NCBI RefSeq assembly: GCF_051433165.1
Contig: NZ_JBHMFS010000024.1
Location: 1-64,000 of the forward strand
Source of the DNA: Falsiroseomonas sp051433165
Lineage (GTDB): Bacteria > Pseudomonadota > Alphaproteobacteria > Acetobacterales > Acetobacteraceae
Direction: 5' to 3'
Length of the DNA stretch: 64,000 bases
The translations under genes and the position numbers were made by a program. Below, piece after piece: positions 1 through 8,937 of the stretch (position 1 is the stretch's first letter; every line of letters starts with the position of its first letter). The notes beneath the pieces were generated by a model. It was not told where the DNA came from and ran no database searches. It was given only the letters and a program-made list of their open reading frames with translations.

Positions 1-1
1 T

Positions 2-1417
2 CGGCTTTATCTCGAAGCGGGCGACGACACAGCCGAAGGCGGTGCAGGAGCGGACCTGATCCTCGGCGAGGGCGGCAACGACCTGCTTCGCGGCGGCCTG
101 GGCGACGACATCCTCGATGGTGGCGCAGGTGACGACACCATCGATGGTGGCGACGGCGATGACCAGGCCTTCGGTGGCGCGGGCGACGACTACCTCATCG
201 GCGGTGCGGGACAGGATGTCCTCAATGGTGGCGCAGGCAGCGACACGATCGATGGCGGCGCCGGAGCGGATCTTCTGATCGCAGGCGAGGAGGACGATTC
301 AGGCACCAGGAATCTGCTTCGCGGCGGGGCGGGTGAGGACATCCTGGTCGGCTTCGCCGGCGCCGACACCCTGGACGGAGGCAGCGACAACGATACGCTG
401 TACGCCGGTGGCGGCAATGACTTGCTGATCGGCGGGTCCGGCAACGATCTGATGAATGGTGAGGCCGGCAACGACACATTGATCGGCGGTGCCGGGGCGG
501 ACACGATGATTGGCGGGGACGGAATCGATACGGCCGATTATTCCGCCTCCACTGGAGTCGTCGTGGCGCTGGACGGTTCGGTGGCCGGCACCTCGGACGC
601 GGCAGGGGATCTTTTCGCGTCCGTCGAAAATCTGGTCGGCTCCGCCACTGGCGCAGACCACTTGATTGGCGATGCTGGAAACAACCGCCTGGACGGCCTT
701 GCTGGCAACGATACGCTGAATGGGGGGCTCGGTTCCGACACCATGGTGGGCGGCACTGGCAACGACCTGTATATTGTCGATCAGTCCGATGATGTCGTGA
801 TTGAGGCGGCCGGCCAAGGGATCGACACGGTACGCACTTCCATCAGCTACAGGCTGGGGGCGAATCTGGAGAATTTGATGGCCGCGGATGGTGCCACCGC
901 CGGACTGACGTTGACCGGCAACGCGCTCGGCAACCTCATCACCGGAGGCAGGGGCCACGAGGTGATCAGGGGCGGCGGCGGAAATGACTGGCTCTCCGGC
1001 TCCGATGGCAATGACAACCTGGTCGGCGGTGCTGGCGACGACACCCTGGCCGGGGGGAGGGGGCACGATCGCCTTACAGGCAACCAGGGCAGGGATTCCT
1101 TCCTCTTCGATACCATGCCGAGCAGCAGCGCCAATCTCGACCGGGTCGTCGATTTTTCTGCGGCGGAGGACATGGTGCTCCTGAAGAATGCGATCTACCT
1201 CGGCCTCGGTGCGGCCGACGGCGCCTTGGCCGCGCACGCCTTCCATGCGGCGGGAGGCGCAACAACGGGCGCGGACGCCAGCCACCGGATCGTCTATGAT
1301 AACAGCACCGGCCGGCTCTTCTACGATGCGGATGGGCTGGGCGGCACGCCCTCCGTCAACTTCGCCTTGATTGAGAACAAGGCAATCATCACAGCCGAAA
1401 ATTTTGCTATAATTTAG
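2..1417 (+). CDS. RTX (hemolysin-type calcium-binding) secreted protein, 3' part
   Basis: The reading frame is open from the window edge, so the N-terminus is missing. About the first 180 codons and a later block near 960-1090 are tandem glycine/aspartate nonapeptides of the GGxGxDxLx type. These form calcium-binding parallel beta-rolls in type I secreted proteins. After the last repeats the protein ends in a region with phenylalanine and an acidic stretch (RDSFLFDTM, then VVDFSAAEDMVLL). This is the usual 'peptidase M10 serralysin C-terminal'-like secretion domain. It is expected to leave the cell through an ABC/MFP/TolC exporter and fold outside on binding calcium. The activity lies upstream of the window and cannot be named. 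Confidence 0.9.
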   Translation, partial: RLYLEAGDDTAEGGAGADLILGEGGNDLLRGGLGDDILDGGAGDDTIDGGDGDDQAFGGAGDDYLIGGAGQDVLNGGAGSDTIDGGAGADLLIAGEEDDSGTRNLLRGGAGEDILVGFAGADTLDGGSDNDTLYAGGGNDLLIGGSGNDLMNGEAGNDTLIGGAGADTMIGGDGIDTADYSASTGVVVALDGSVAGTSDAAGDLFASVENLVGSATGADHLIGDAGNNRLDGLAGNDTLNGGLGSDTMVGGTGNDLYIVDQSDDVVIEAAGQGIDTVRTSISYRLGANLENLMAADGATAGLTLTGNALGNLITGGRGHEVIRGGGGNDWLSGSDGNDNLVGGAGDDTLAGGRGHDRLTGNQGRDSFLFDTMPSSSANLDRVVDFSAAEDMVLLKNAIYLGLGAADGALAAHAFHAAGGATTGADASHRIVYDNSTGRLFYDADGLGGTPSVNFALIENKAIITAENFAII

Positions 1418-1707
1418 TTACGAAGTGGGCGCGCAAGACGCCATTTCTGCAGCATGGCTTGTCACGAGAGATGGAACTCATCTCCCGCCAAATTCCTGAA
1501 AAATTAGTATGGTAGTCCCAGGCGGCTGCCACGCAGGCCACGGAACGCATGCGCATTGTAAAGCTGGTAAAAACGCACTTTGCAGAGGCTGTTTTCATGT
1601 CAGTCCCATAATGGGGCGATACATTTGAGTCTCTGTCCTAGATCATGTTGAGTCCGGGGAAGTGTTTTTGATTCCATGTCCGAATTCCCGATTCGCTGGA
1701 GCGTCTG

Positions 1708-2102
1708 ATGTGGACCGCTGAAAACCGCGCCCGCTATGACCGCAATAAGGTGCGCTATCCCCGCGATCTGACGGAGGCCGAGTGGGAACTCGCCCGGTGT
1801 GAGATTCCGCACGCAAGCGGGGCGGGAACAAGCGCACGATGGATGAGCGCGAGGTGCTAAACCGATTGATGTATGTGCCGGGCACCGGCTGTCCGTGGCG
1901 GGCGATCCCGAAGGACTTCCGCCGGACAGAACGCTCAACTTCTTCTTCCGGCGTTGGCAGCACGACGGCCGAGAGGATGAATCGTGATCGCCTTGTTGAA
2001 CCGCTGCCAACGGTTCAACAAGGACTGGGAGTGCATCAACCCGAAACGCCCTGGCATTCCTCCGCTGGGCGCCAGTTCGCTCGATGCTGCCAAGGCTCTG
2101 AC
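1708..2102 (+). pseudogene. IS5-family transposase remnant
   Basis: Starting at ATG 1708 the plus strand encodes MWTAENRARYDRNKVRYPRD and then LTEAEWELAR, a typical N-terminus of an IS5-group transposase. The frame then shifts near 1800 (RGGNKRTMDEREVL continues in another frame). It shifts again near 1930 (TLN-FFFRRWQHDG). It then jumps by an internal deletion at about 1965-1987 to the C-terminal part (RFNKDWE, then NALAFLRWAPVRSMLPRL and a stop at about 2100). The catalytic DDE core is gone, so the element cannot move by itself. About 290 bp between the RTX gene and this remnant contain no gene that I recognise. Confidence 0.8.
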
Positions 2103-2675
2103 AAAACTACAGCATGATCTTGAACGGACTTCGAGGCGCAGGATGATTTTGCTTTTCCGAAAGCTCGCTCGACCATGGAAGCGTATTGATTGGGATAAGC
2201 CCTGGCGGCACTCTGGGTATTTTTCACGCCGCACAATCATACTGATTTTGATTGGAGGGCCAGCGGCGGCCTGGATCGCAGTTGTTCTCGGAGCGATATG
2301 GATTCATCAGTAGATTTTTTGGCAGGCGCTGGTCAGGACACACTGCCCGAACCAGAAGGTGACAGTTGCGATGAGGGTGATCGCGCTATAGAAGGATGCC
2401 CGGCTCGACCTCGTCGCCCAGCGGGTGGATCTTGCGTTGTGCAGGGCGCCTCGGATCGAGGGCGACGCAGAATGGTCTTCTGGGGTTTGGCGGCGGTGGT
2501 TTGGAGGTCGGAGAACGCAACGAGCCTGGAAATCGCGCTCCAGAGGCCGAAAGTCTCCGAAGCTCGGGGTAGCGTGATTTTTTCCTAAAGCCTAACATTG
2601 CCTAATTTGAACGAATTCGTTCGGGCCCGGGTCAAGGCTTTTCAGCAGTACGACCCCATACCGGCCGGGTCAAAA
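2103..2675. other. Degraded intergenic DNA, no intact gene
   Basis: No convincing gene is present. A 109-codon plus-strand frame (1984-2313) exists only because it reads through the IS5 remnant into a hydrophobic stretch, and it is probably spurious. On the minus strand, 2311-2409 encodes a peptide containing SFYSAITLIATVTFWFGQ and ending QKIY-stop. It resembles the tail of another transposase, but this is a low-confidence guess. The region looks like accumulated insertion-sequence debris. Confidence 0.4.
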
Positions 2676-3232
2676 CCGCCGTCGAGGCCGAGCGCGATGG
2701 CGACGCTTTCCTTCACGTTCGGCATTTTCTCGCGCGACAGGCCGATCAGTTCCGCCACACCCGTCAAGCGTTCCTTCAGCACCGCCGCACCTGCGGTCTT
2801 CAGCGCTGCGTCAGCACCACCGCACTCGCCACGCCAACGTTGGCCGCCGCTCGCGCTGGGATATCGATGATGCTACCCAAATGCGAAAACGCTGCTGCCC
2901 TAACGAAGGTTGCCGATCTCCCGCAGCTTGTGGTCCGGTAGCAGCTCCGCCTTGACGCGAGCTGCCGACGGTCAGGGCGACAACCTCCACCGTGCCGGCC
3001 ACTGCACGGCCGGGGATGTCGCTGGCGGCGCGCATCACGCGGACGCGGGGCGCGCCGTCGGCGTTGATCGAGCCGGCCGTCACGGGCTAGCCGGGTCACG
3101 AGTAACGGAGATGCTCACCCCGCTCGCCGGGCTTTCGTCGAGCGTCGAGCTACCTTCCTCAATTGTGCCGTCGCAGGGCACGCGGCCGCCGAGGCTTATC
3201 AGCACCAGGTTGCCGACGAAAAGACGGTCGAC
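2676..3232 (-). pseudogene. Heavy-metal P-type ATPase remnant (ZntA/CadA-like)
   Basis: Minus-strand fragments in several frames follow the order of a P1B-type metal ATPase. First comes the actuator region, GRVPCDGTIEEGSSTLDES (about 3180). After a frame change comes AGSINADGAPRVRV. After a deletion that removed the DKTGT phosphorylation and nucleotide-binding core comes AELLPDHKLREI (2905-2949). Then DIPARAAANVGVAS (a decayed GDGINDAPAL motif) and ADAALKTAGAAVLKERLTGV lead into LIGLSREKMPNVKESVAIAL, the membrane helix pair. At least three frame changes and the missing catalytic core make it non-functional. It lies just downstream of tctA and may mark a site of repeated deletion. Confidence 0.75.
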
Positions 3233-3330
3233 AGGGATCAGCGACCGCTTGTACCGAGTCGCACGTCCTCCGCCAGGGCGACCCGCGGAAATCCGCGGGA
3301 GGGAATGCGCCGACATCCGGCATGCGCGCC

Positions 3331-4830
3331 TCAGCGCGCGTCGCGCCGCCTCCGGCGTAGGAGGGTTGGAGCGACCAGGACCACCGCGGCAAGCGCGAGG
3401 AAGCTCGCGGAAATAGGCTCCGTGATGAAGATCGTCGGGCTGCCGTACCCGATGAGCAGCGCCTGGCGCACCGCGCGCTCGAACATTGGCCCGAGCACAT
3501 AGGCCAGAAGCAGCGGCGCGGGTTCGAAGCCCGCCTTGTGCAGCACCCAGCCCAGCACACCGAAGGCCGCCATCATCAGGACGTCGATCGCGTTGTTGTT
3601 CAGGCTGAAGGCGCCGACCACGCAGAACATCAGGATCAGCGGCAGCAGCACCCGCTGCGGCACGCGCAGCATGGCGACGAACAATGGCAGCAGCGGCACG
3701 TTCAGGATCACCAGCATCGCATTGCCCACCAGCATGCTGGCCACCACACCCCAGAACAGGTCGGGACGCGTGGCGATCAGCCCGGGGCCGACCGGTATGC
3801 CATGGATCAGCAGCGCCCCCAGGATCACGCCGAGCACCACGTTGGAAGGAATGCCAAGCGAGAGCAGCGGCACGAAGGTGGATTGCGCGGCGGCGTTGTT
3901 CGCTGTCTCCGGCCCGGCGACGCCCTCGATCGCGCCATGTCCGAAGCGCTCCGGTGTGCGCGAGATACGCTTCTCCATCACGTAGGAGGCGAAGGAGGCA
4001 AGCATGGCACCGCCGCCCGGCAGCAGGCCCAGGAAGAAGCCCAGCACCGTGCCGCGCCCGATCGGGCCGGCGCTGGCGCGCCAATCGGCGCGCGACGGCA
4101 GCAGGTCGCGGATGCCGCGCGGCTGGGCACGGAAGCTGCCGCCACGAACCTCGCGCTCGACAAGAACAAGGACCTGGCCGACGCCGAACAGGCCCATCGC
4201 CAGCGTCACGATGGACACGCCATCCTCCAGGTACATCAAGCCGAAAGTGTAGCGCTCCGACCCGCCCATCATGTCGCGCCCGACGGTGCTGGCAAGGAAG
4301 CCGAGGCCGATCATCACCAGCGCACGCGGCAGCGACTGCTCGGTGGAGACCTGCGTGATCAGCACGATGCCCAGCAGCATCAGCGCCGCATACTCCGCCG
4401 GCCCGAAGCGGTTCGCGATGTCCGCCACGGCGGGGCCCACGGCGGCGATGCCGAAGGCCGTCGCGATGCCGGCGATGAAGGATCCGAAGGCGGAAATGCC
4501 CAGGGCCGGGCCCGCCCGCCCGAGCCGCGCCATCGCGTGGCCATCCATGCAGGTGACGATGGAGGCGGCCTCGCCCGGGATGCGGAACAGGATCGCGGTG
4601 ATCGAGCCGCCATACATTGCGCCGTAGTAGATTCCCGCTAGCATGATGATCGAGCCGGTGGGATCGAGCCGGAAGGTTACCGGCAGCAACAGCGAGATCG
4701 TCGCCGTTGGGCCGAGGCCCGGCAGCACGCCGACCGCGGTGCCGACAAACACCCCGATCAGGCAGTAGATCAGGTTCGCGGGCTCGGTCGCGACCACCAG
4801 CCCCTGGAGCAAGCCGCTGAACATCTCCAT
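3331..4830 (-). CDS. tctA: TTT transporter large membrane subunit TctA
   Basis: A 499-residue polytopic membrane protein of the TctA family, the large integral subunit of tripartite tricarboxylate transporters, driven by an ion gradient. Family landmarks are VFVGTAVGVLPGLGPTATIS near residue 35, YYGAMYGGSITAIL near 85, and the second inverted-repeat counterpart GFFLGLLPGGGAMLASF near 260 with EGVAGPETANNAAAQ about 40 residues later. The ATG at 4830 was chosen because it lies 5 bp after the tctB stop and gives the family N-terminus MEMFSGLLQGL. It is the last gene of a tctC-tctB-tctA operon. Its C-terminus ends in a run of arginines. The substrate is a carboxylate, but the sequence does not identify which one. 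Confidence 0.93.
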   Translation of the reverse strand: MEMFSGLLQGLVVATEPANLIYCLIGVFVGTAVGVLPGLGPTATISLLLPVTFRLDPTGSIIMLAGIYYGAMYGGSITAILFRIPGEAASIVTCMDGHAMARLGRAGPALGISAFGSFIAGIATAFGIAAVGPAVADIANRFGPAEYAALMLLGIVLITQVSTEQSLPRALVMIGLGFLASTVGRDMMGGSERYTFGLMYLEDGVSIVTLAMGLFGVGQVLVLVEREVRGGSFRAQPRGIRDLLPSRADWRASAGPIGRGTVLGFFLGLLPGGGAMLASFASYVMEKRISRTPERFGHGAIEGVAGPETANNAAAQSTFVPLLSLGIPSNVVLGVILGALLIHGIPVGPGLIATRPDLFWGVVASMLVGNAMLVILNVPLLPLFVAMLRVPQRVLLPLILMFCVVGAFSLNNNAIDVLMMAAFGVLGWVLHKAGFEPAPLLLAYVLGPMFERAVRQALLIGYGSPTIFITEPISASFLALAAVVLVAPTLLRRRRRDAR

Positions 4831-4835
4831 GCCGG

Positions 4836-5300
4836 TCAGAACCAGGACGGGCCGGGCAGGGGAACCTCCAACATGCGGACGAACAGCAGTTCGGTCGCCG
4901 CCACCGCGCCCGCGGCGACGGCCAGGGAACCCGGCACCCCGACGCCGCCCACCAGGGTCAGCGCGAACAGCGCGAGGCCGCTGGCGGCGGCATAGCCGAT
5001 CGGCTGGAACAGCAGGCCCCACGCCACGACGATCACCATCGTCGCGGCGAGCCGCAGCGGCGTCGGCCTGCCTTCCTCATCCGCGTCCCTCAAGGCCGGC
5101 GCGGAAATTGGCGCCGGTTGGCGGAGCTCCGCTACGACCGCGACGGCGGCGACGCCGATCAGGCAGCACGCCATAAGCGGGAATAGACCGGGCCCCGGCT
5201 CGCCATCGCTCCACAGCCCGTACTGCCCCGACCGGATGGCCGCGGCGGCGGTGACCACCACCGTCACCGTGAGAACGGCCCAGCCCGCCGCGCGGCTCAA
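4836..5300 (-). CDS. tctB: TTT transporter small membrane subunit TctB
   Basis: A 154-residue protein with about four hydrophobic helices, typical in size and layout for TctB (SGQYGLWSDGEPGPGLFPLMACCLIG carries the family's GPGxFP motif near residue 37). It pairs with TctA in the inner membrane. The first codon appears to be TTG at 5300, which overlaps the tctC stop as TTGA. This implies translational coupling. The low similarity usual in this family means that the context (between tctC and tctA) carries much of the weight. Confidence 0.9.
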   Translation of the reverse strand: MSRAAGWAVLTVTVVVTAAAAIRSGQYGLWSDGEPGPGLFPLMACCLIGVAAVAVVAELRQPAPISAPALRDADEEGRPTPLRLAATMVIVVAWGLLFQPIGYAAASGLALFALTLVGGVGVPGSLAVAAGAVAATELLFVRMLEVPLPGPSWF

Positions 5301-6253
5301 GGCATCTGCCGCAGCGCGTCACCAATGGCGGCATAGTCGCGCAGCGCGTCGGCGCGGAAGGTCTCGCCGGGCGCGAAGCTCGGGATCATTTTGAGGCGTG
5401 CGATCAGGTCGCGCATGCGCTGGGCCTCAGTCGCCTCGCGCACCAGGGTCTCCCAGCGCTGGGCGATCGCCGGGGGCAGGTTCGGCGGTCCGCCGACGCC
5501 GTAGAAGATGGCCGGGCTGACCGGATAGCCGAGTTCGCGGAAGGTCGGCGCATCCGGGGCGACCGGCAGGCGCTGCGGCCCGGTTTCGGCGAGGATGCGA
5601 ATCTCGCCCGCGTCGTACAGAACCGCGTAGTCACTCTGCGCAACCATGTCGATGTGGCGGCCGCGGAAGGCGGTGATCGCTTCCGGCCCGCTGTTGAAGG
5701 GCACATGCACGGCGCGCACGCCCTCCTGGCGGAACGCCATCTCGATCACGACGTGGGCGCCACCGCGCGCGGCGACGGCAGTGTAGCGTAGCCGGCCGGG
5801 ATTGGCGCGCGCCCAGGCGATCATGTCCTGGTAGGTGCGCCAAGGACTGTCTGTGGCGACCGCAATCGGCTGCGGCGCGAGCAGGTAGCGCGCGATGAAG
5901 GTCAGGTCGCGCGTCGGGTCGTAGCCTGCATTGCTGACCGCGTGCGGGCGCACGAGCACCGGGCTCGCCGTCAGCGCGCCAAGCGTATAACCATCGGGCG
6001 TCGCCCGCGCGAGTTGCAGCGTCATCAGTCCGCCGCCCGCACCGGGCCGGTTCTCCACCAGAACGCGCTGGCCGAGCTTCTCACTCGCGAGGTCGGCGAT
6101 CAGCCGCATCGTGACATCGGTCGCGCCGCCTGCGGCGAAGGGGACGAGGATGCTCACCGGCCGGGATGGGTAGGTTTGCGCGTAGGCAGGCGCGGCGAGG
6201 GCGGCCGTGGCGACGCCGAGCAGGGTGCGGCGCGGTAAGGATGGTCCGGTCAT
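5297..6253 (-). CDS. tctC: TTT periplasmic substrate-binding protein (Bug/TctC)
   Basis: A 318-residue Bug-family receptor. It starts at ATG 6253 with a signal peptide that has a twin arginine (PRRTLLGVATAALAAPAYA). Mature protein follows with the family landmarks YPSRPVSILVPFAAGGATD, VENRPGAGGG and ATPDGYTLG. It delivers a small carboxylate to TctAB. It is the first gene of the tctCBA operon, 32 bp after an aldolase-like gene read in the same direction, so all four may be co-transcribed. The nearby LacI regulator makes a sugar-acid or hydroxy-acid ligand likely, but this is inference. Confidence 0.93.
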   Translation of the reverse strand: MTGPSLPRRTLLGVATAALAAPAYAQTYPSRPVSILVPFAAGGATDVTMRLIADLASEKLGQRVLVENRPGAGGGLMTLQLARATPDGYTLGALTASPVLVRPHAVSNAGYDPTRDLTFIARYLLAPQPIAVATDSPWRTYQDMIAWARANPGRLRYTAVAARGGAHVVIEMAFRQEGVRAVHVPFNSGPEAITAFRGRHIDMVAQSDYAVLYDAGEIRILAETGPQRLPVAPDAPTFRELGYPVSPAIFYGVGGPPNLPPAIAQRWETLVREATEAQRMRDLIARLKMIPSFAPGETFRADALRDYAAIGDALRQMP

Positions 6254-6285
6254 TGCGGTCTCTCCCTTGGCGGCATGGCCGCGGA

Positions 6286-7062
6286 TCAGCTGCGAAACCC
6301 AGGGTCGAGGTGGTCGGCGAGGCGGAGGAAGGCCGGCCATTCATGGGCCGAGAGCGGGTAGGCGTGGTTCTTCCAGGTAGTCGTCATCAGATCCGTCACC
6401 TGCGCTGTCGGAGGCCGCAGCACCTGGCCCATGGAGCGGACATCGATCTGCACGCGGCACAGGAATTCCAGGTAGTACATGCGGCTGAACGCGGCGCCGA
6501 CGGTTTCGCCAAGGGTGACGAGGCCGTGGTTGCGCAGCACCAGCACGTTCTTCGGGCCGAGCGCCGCGGTCAGGCGTTCGCCCTCGTCGCGGTCACGAAA
6601 GTCGCCCTCGTAGTCGTGATAGGCGACGTCACCATGGAAGCGCATGCCGGTGTGGTTGGCAGTGAGGAAGCCCTCCTCCAGCATGGACACCGCGAGCCCG
6701 GCACGGGTGTGCATGTGGATGCTGGATTGCACCTCGGGCCGCGCCCGATACAGCGCGCTGTGCAGCAAAACTGCGAAGCGGCTGATCGGCAGCTCCGGAT
6801 GCGAGCCGTGCTCCACGACATTCCCGTCGAAATCCACGCGGGCGAGGCTCGATGCGGTGACCTCGTGGAACCAGAGGCCGTGCGGCGCTATGAGGAACTG
6901 GTCGGTCGTACCCGGCGCACGCGCGGTGACATGGGAATAGATCAGGTCGTCGAGCCCGTAATGCGCGCAAAGACGGTAGGCGGCGGCGAGATCGGTGCGC
7001 ACGTCGCCTTCCTGCGCGGGCGTGGCCTCCGGCTGCCGCGCCACCCGGAATTCCTTGTTCAT
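6286..7062 (-). CDS. Class II aldolase/adducin-family protein
   Basis: A 258-residue class II aldolase/adducin fold protein. Zinc ligands of the family are visible: SIHMHT (His-x-His) and the later RNHGLV histidine. The acidic catalytic region is also present (GSHPELPISRF: an E after the GSxxP element). Members cleave or epimerise phosphorylated sugars (fuculose-phosphate, ribulose-phosphate) or act on related sugar acids. ATG 7062 (MNKEFRVARQ) is preferred over an upstream in-frame start because it fits family length and leaves a 140 bp divergent promoter region with the LacI gene. It probably breaks down the compound brought in by the downstream TctCBA. Confidence 0.85.
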   Translation of the reverse strand: MNKEFRVARQPEATPAQEGDVRTDLAAAYRLCAHYGLDDLIYSHVTARAPGTTDQFLIAPHGLWFHEVTASSLARVDFDGNVVEHGSHPELPISRFAVLLHSALYRARPEVQSSIHMHTRAGLAVSMLEEGFLTANHTGMRFHGDVAYHDYEGDFRDRDEGERLTAALGPKNVLVLRNHGLVTLGETVGAAFSRMYYLEFLCRVQIDVRSMGQVLRPPTAQVTDLMTTTWKNHAYPLSAHEWPAFLRLADHLDPGFRS

Positions 7063-7105
7063 TTGACGCCTCCACCACATCGCGCTGCCTTGCAGTGCCG
7101 CAGCG

Positions 7106-7115
7106 CATACGTATG
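7106..7115. promoter_or_regulatory. Palindromic operator candidate for the LacI regulator
   Basis: A perfect 10-base palindrome, CATACGTATG, with the central CG step typical of LacI-family operators. It lies between the divergent aldolase gene (start 7062) and regulator gene (start 7203). Only one copy was seen. Binding is inferred. Confidence 0.45.
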
Positions 7116-7202
7116 TGAGAGAGGCTAGAAGTTGGACTTTCACCGCGTCAAGCTTTATCGAGGCAATCGTGCTGCGCCCGATTGCGCCGGCAGGATGTAT
7201 GC

Positions 7203-8243
7203 ATGGCAGATCGAAAACGGATCCGCGCCGTCACTTCGGTAGACGTCGCCCGCGCCGCCGGCGTATCGCAGTCGGTGGTGTCCCGCGCTTTCTCCCAGGC
7301 ACCCGGCGTTTCCCCGGCGACGCGGGAGCGCATCGAACAGGCCGCCGCCGAACTCGGTTACCGCCACAACCAATTGGCGCGGGGGCTCATCACGCGGCGC
7401 TCCAACCTGCTCGCGCTCGTGGCCGGGGTGCTGTCGAACCCGTTGCACCTGAGCCTAATCCAGACCCTGAGCCGTCTGGCGCAGGCGCGCGGCTACCGCG
7501 TGCTGCTGGCGACCGCGCCGGACGGGCACGATATGGATGCGGCAATCGGCGATGTGCTGGCCTACATGCCGGTCGGCATCGTCGCCATGGCCGGCACACC
7601 GAGCGCCGCGCAGGTCGGTGAATGCGCGCGGCTTAAGCTACCGCTGATCCTGGTGGGGCGCGATCCGGGGGCGAGCCTGGTCTCATCCGTCTGCTGCGAT
7701 AATGAAGCCGCGGCGCGGCAGGTTGCGTTCTGCCTGCTCGCCGCCGGCCATCGACGGTTCGCCTTTTTATCGAGCCGCGTGGCCGATACCGCCTTCAGCA
7801 TGGCGCGCGAGCGCGGCTTCTGTGCCACGGTCGTCTCGGCGGGTTGCCCGGCGCCGATCGTCGTCAATGGCGGCAGCAGCTATGCCGGCGGCTACGCCGC
7901 GGCGGACGCGCTGCTGAACGTTGGTAGCCTGCCAGATGCGGTGTTCTGCGCCGGTGACGCGATCGCCTTTGGATTCATGGATGCTGTTCGCCGCGATTTA
8001 GGACTTTCCATTCCGGATCGGATCTCGGTTGTCGGCTTCGACGACATGCCGATGGCCTCTTGGGCAAGCTATGAACTCACCAGCGTGCGGCAGCAGGTCG
8101 AGGCCATGGCGGACGCGGTCATTGACCTCCTGCTGTCAACGGACGTTCCTGATCTTGGCCGACCAACGAAGCGCCTCGTCCCCGGAGACCTCATCATCCG
8201 CCGCTCAGCGCGGCTTGCCCCTCCAGGCGCAGTGGGAGTTTGA
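7203..8243 (+). CDS. LacI-family transcriptional regulator
   Basis: A 346-residue LacI/GalR regulator. The N-terminal helix-turn-helix is clear (TSVDVARAAGVSQSVVSRAF, about residues 11-30), followed by the hinge (ATRERIEQAAAELGYRHNQLARGL). A periplasmic-binding-protein-like effector domain follows, with GEC-A-LKLPLILVGRD and the C-terminal ISVVGFDDMPMASWA element. It is divergent from the aldolase-tctCBA unit and most likely controls it as a local repressor. ATG 7203 is preferred. An upstream in-frame TTG (7182) would add seven residues without family support. Confidence 0.92.
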   Translation: MADRKRIRAVTSVDVARAAGVSQSVVSRAFSQAPGVSPATRERIEQAAAELGYRHNQLARGLITRRSNLLALVAGVLSNPLHLSLIQTLSRLAQARGYRVLLATAPDGHDMDAAIGDVLAYMPVGIVAMAGTPSAAQVGECARLKLPLILVGRDPGASLVSSVCCDNEAAARQVAFCLLAAGHRRFAFLSSRVADTAFSMARERGFCATVVSAGCPAPIVVNGGSSYAGGYAAADALLNVGSLPDAVFCAGDAIAFGFMDAVRRDLGLSIPDRISVVGFDDMPMASWASYELTSVRQQVEAMADAVIDLLLSTDVPDLGRPTKRLVPGDLIIRRSARLAPPGAVGV

Positions 8244-8937
8244 ACAGGCGAGAATAGAGGCCCTAGCAAATGGGTCCCTCTGTGGATCCGCAGAGCGCGA
8301 GGGGGGCGCTGAGCCCCGGAATCAGGTTTCGCCGGAGAGTGGTCCTAGGCACATTTCGGCAATTTGAATGGTTTACATCGGGAAATGACGCATGACTGAT
8401 GTGCAGAGCACTCAGGCAGCCCCACTTGTGAGGAGCGTTGACACAGCTCAGTGCGTAATATCGCCCCCAAAAGCTCCGATTTTGGATGTTTGTCCTGTTG
8501 GCTTGTTCTTACCCCGCGCTTCTACTCTTTATACCCCCACTCGATTTTCTCCCATCTACCCAATCAGTTCATTCTTAATAAGCTAATGAGTTGATAAGAC
8601 AAAGTAGCGAAATATTAAGATATGCCAGTAGGATAAGCGGTTCGGGGCTGCCCGTTAGATCGCCCCGGGGACCCCCTCTGACGAGACAAGCGCCTTTACG
8701 AGACAAAATCTGACCCCTCTCGCGGGAGGAAACAGTTTCTTGTGTCACCAAACTCCTTTCCCGACGCGGGCGGGTCGAAACGCAAAACCCCCGCGACCGG
8801 CGGCGGTCACGCCGGCCGAGCAGCGTCGCTCTACCCACTACTGGTCGGGAACAGAGACGAACCGCAAGGTGCGCTCGCGCAAATGCAGCCGCACCGGTTC
8901 ATCGCAGTCGGTGACCGCGCCGCGCAGATCGAAGCGC
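8244..8937. other. Non-coding left flank of the integrative element
   Basis: No gene was recognised in about 690 bp. From roughly 8440 to 8640 the DNA is clearly poorer in G+C than its surroundings (runs such as AATATTAAGATATG near 8611). This fits foreign DNA or an element end. The left attachment site of the integrative element should lie here, but I could not find a convincing match to sequence on the other side of the integrase. Confidence 0.5.

Noticed and set aside
299..1285. Long minus-strand open frame opposite the RTX gene
   Set aside because: It is an antisense shadow of the glycine/aspartate repeats; the plus-strand frame has clear RTX motifs.
3538..4641. Long histidine/glutamine-rich plus-strand frame opposite tctA
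   Set aside because: It is an antisense shadow of the TctA codons with no domain or start signal.
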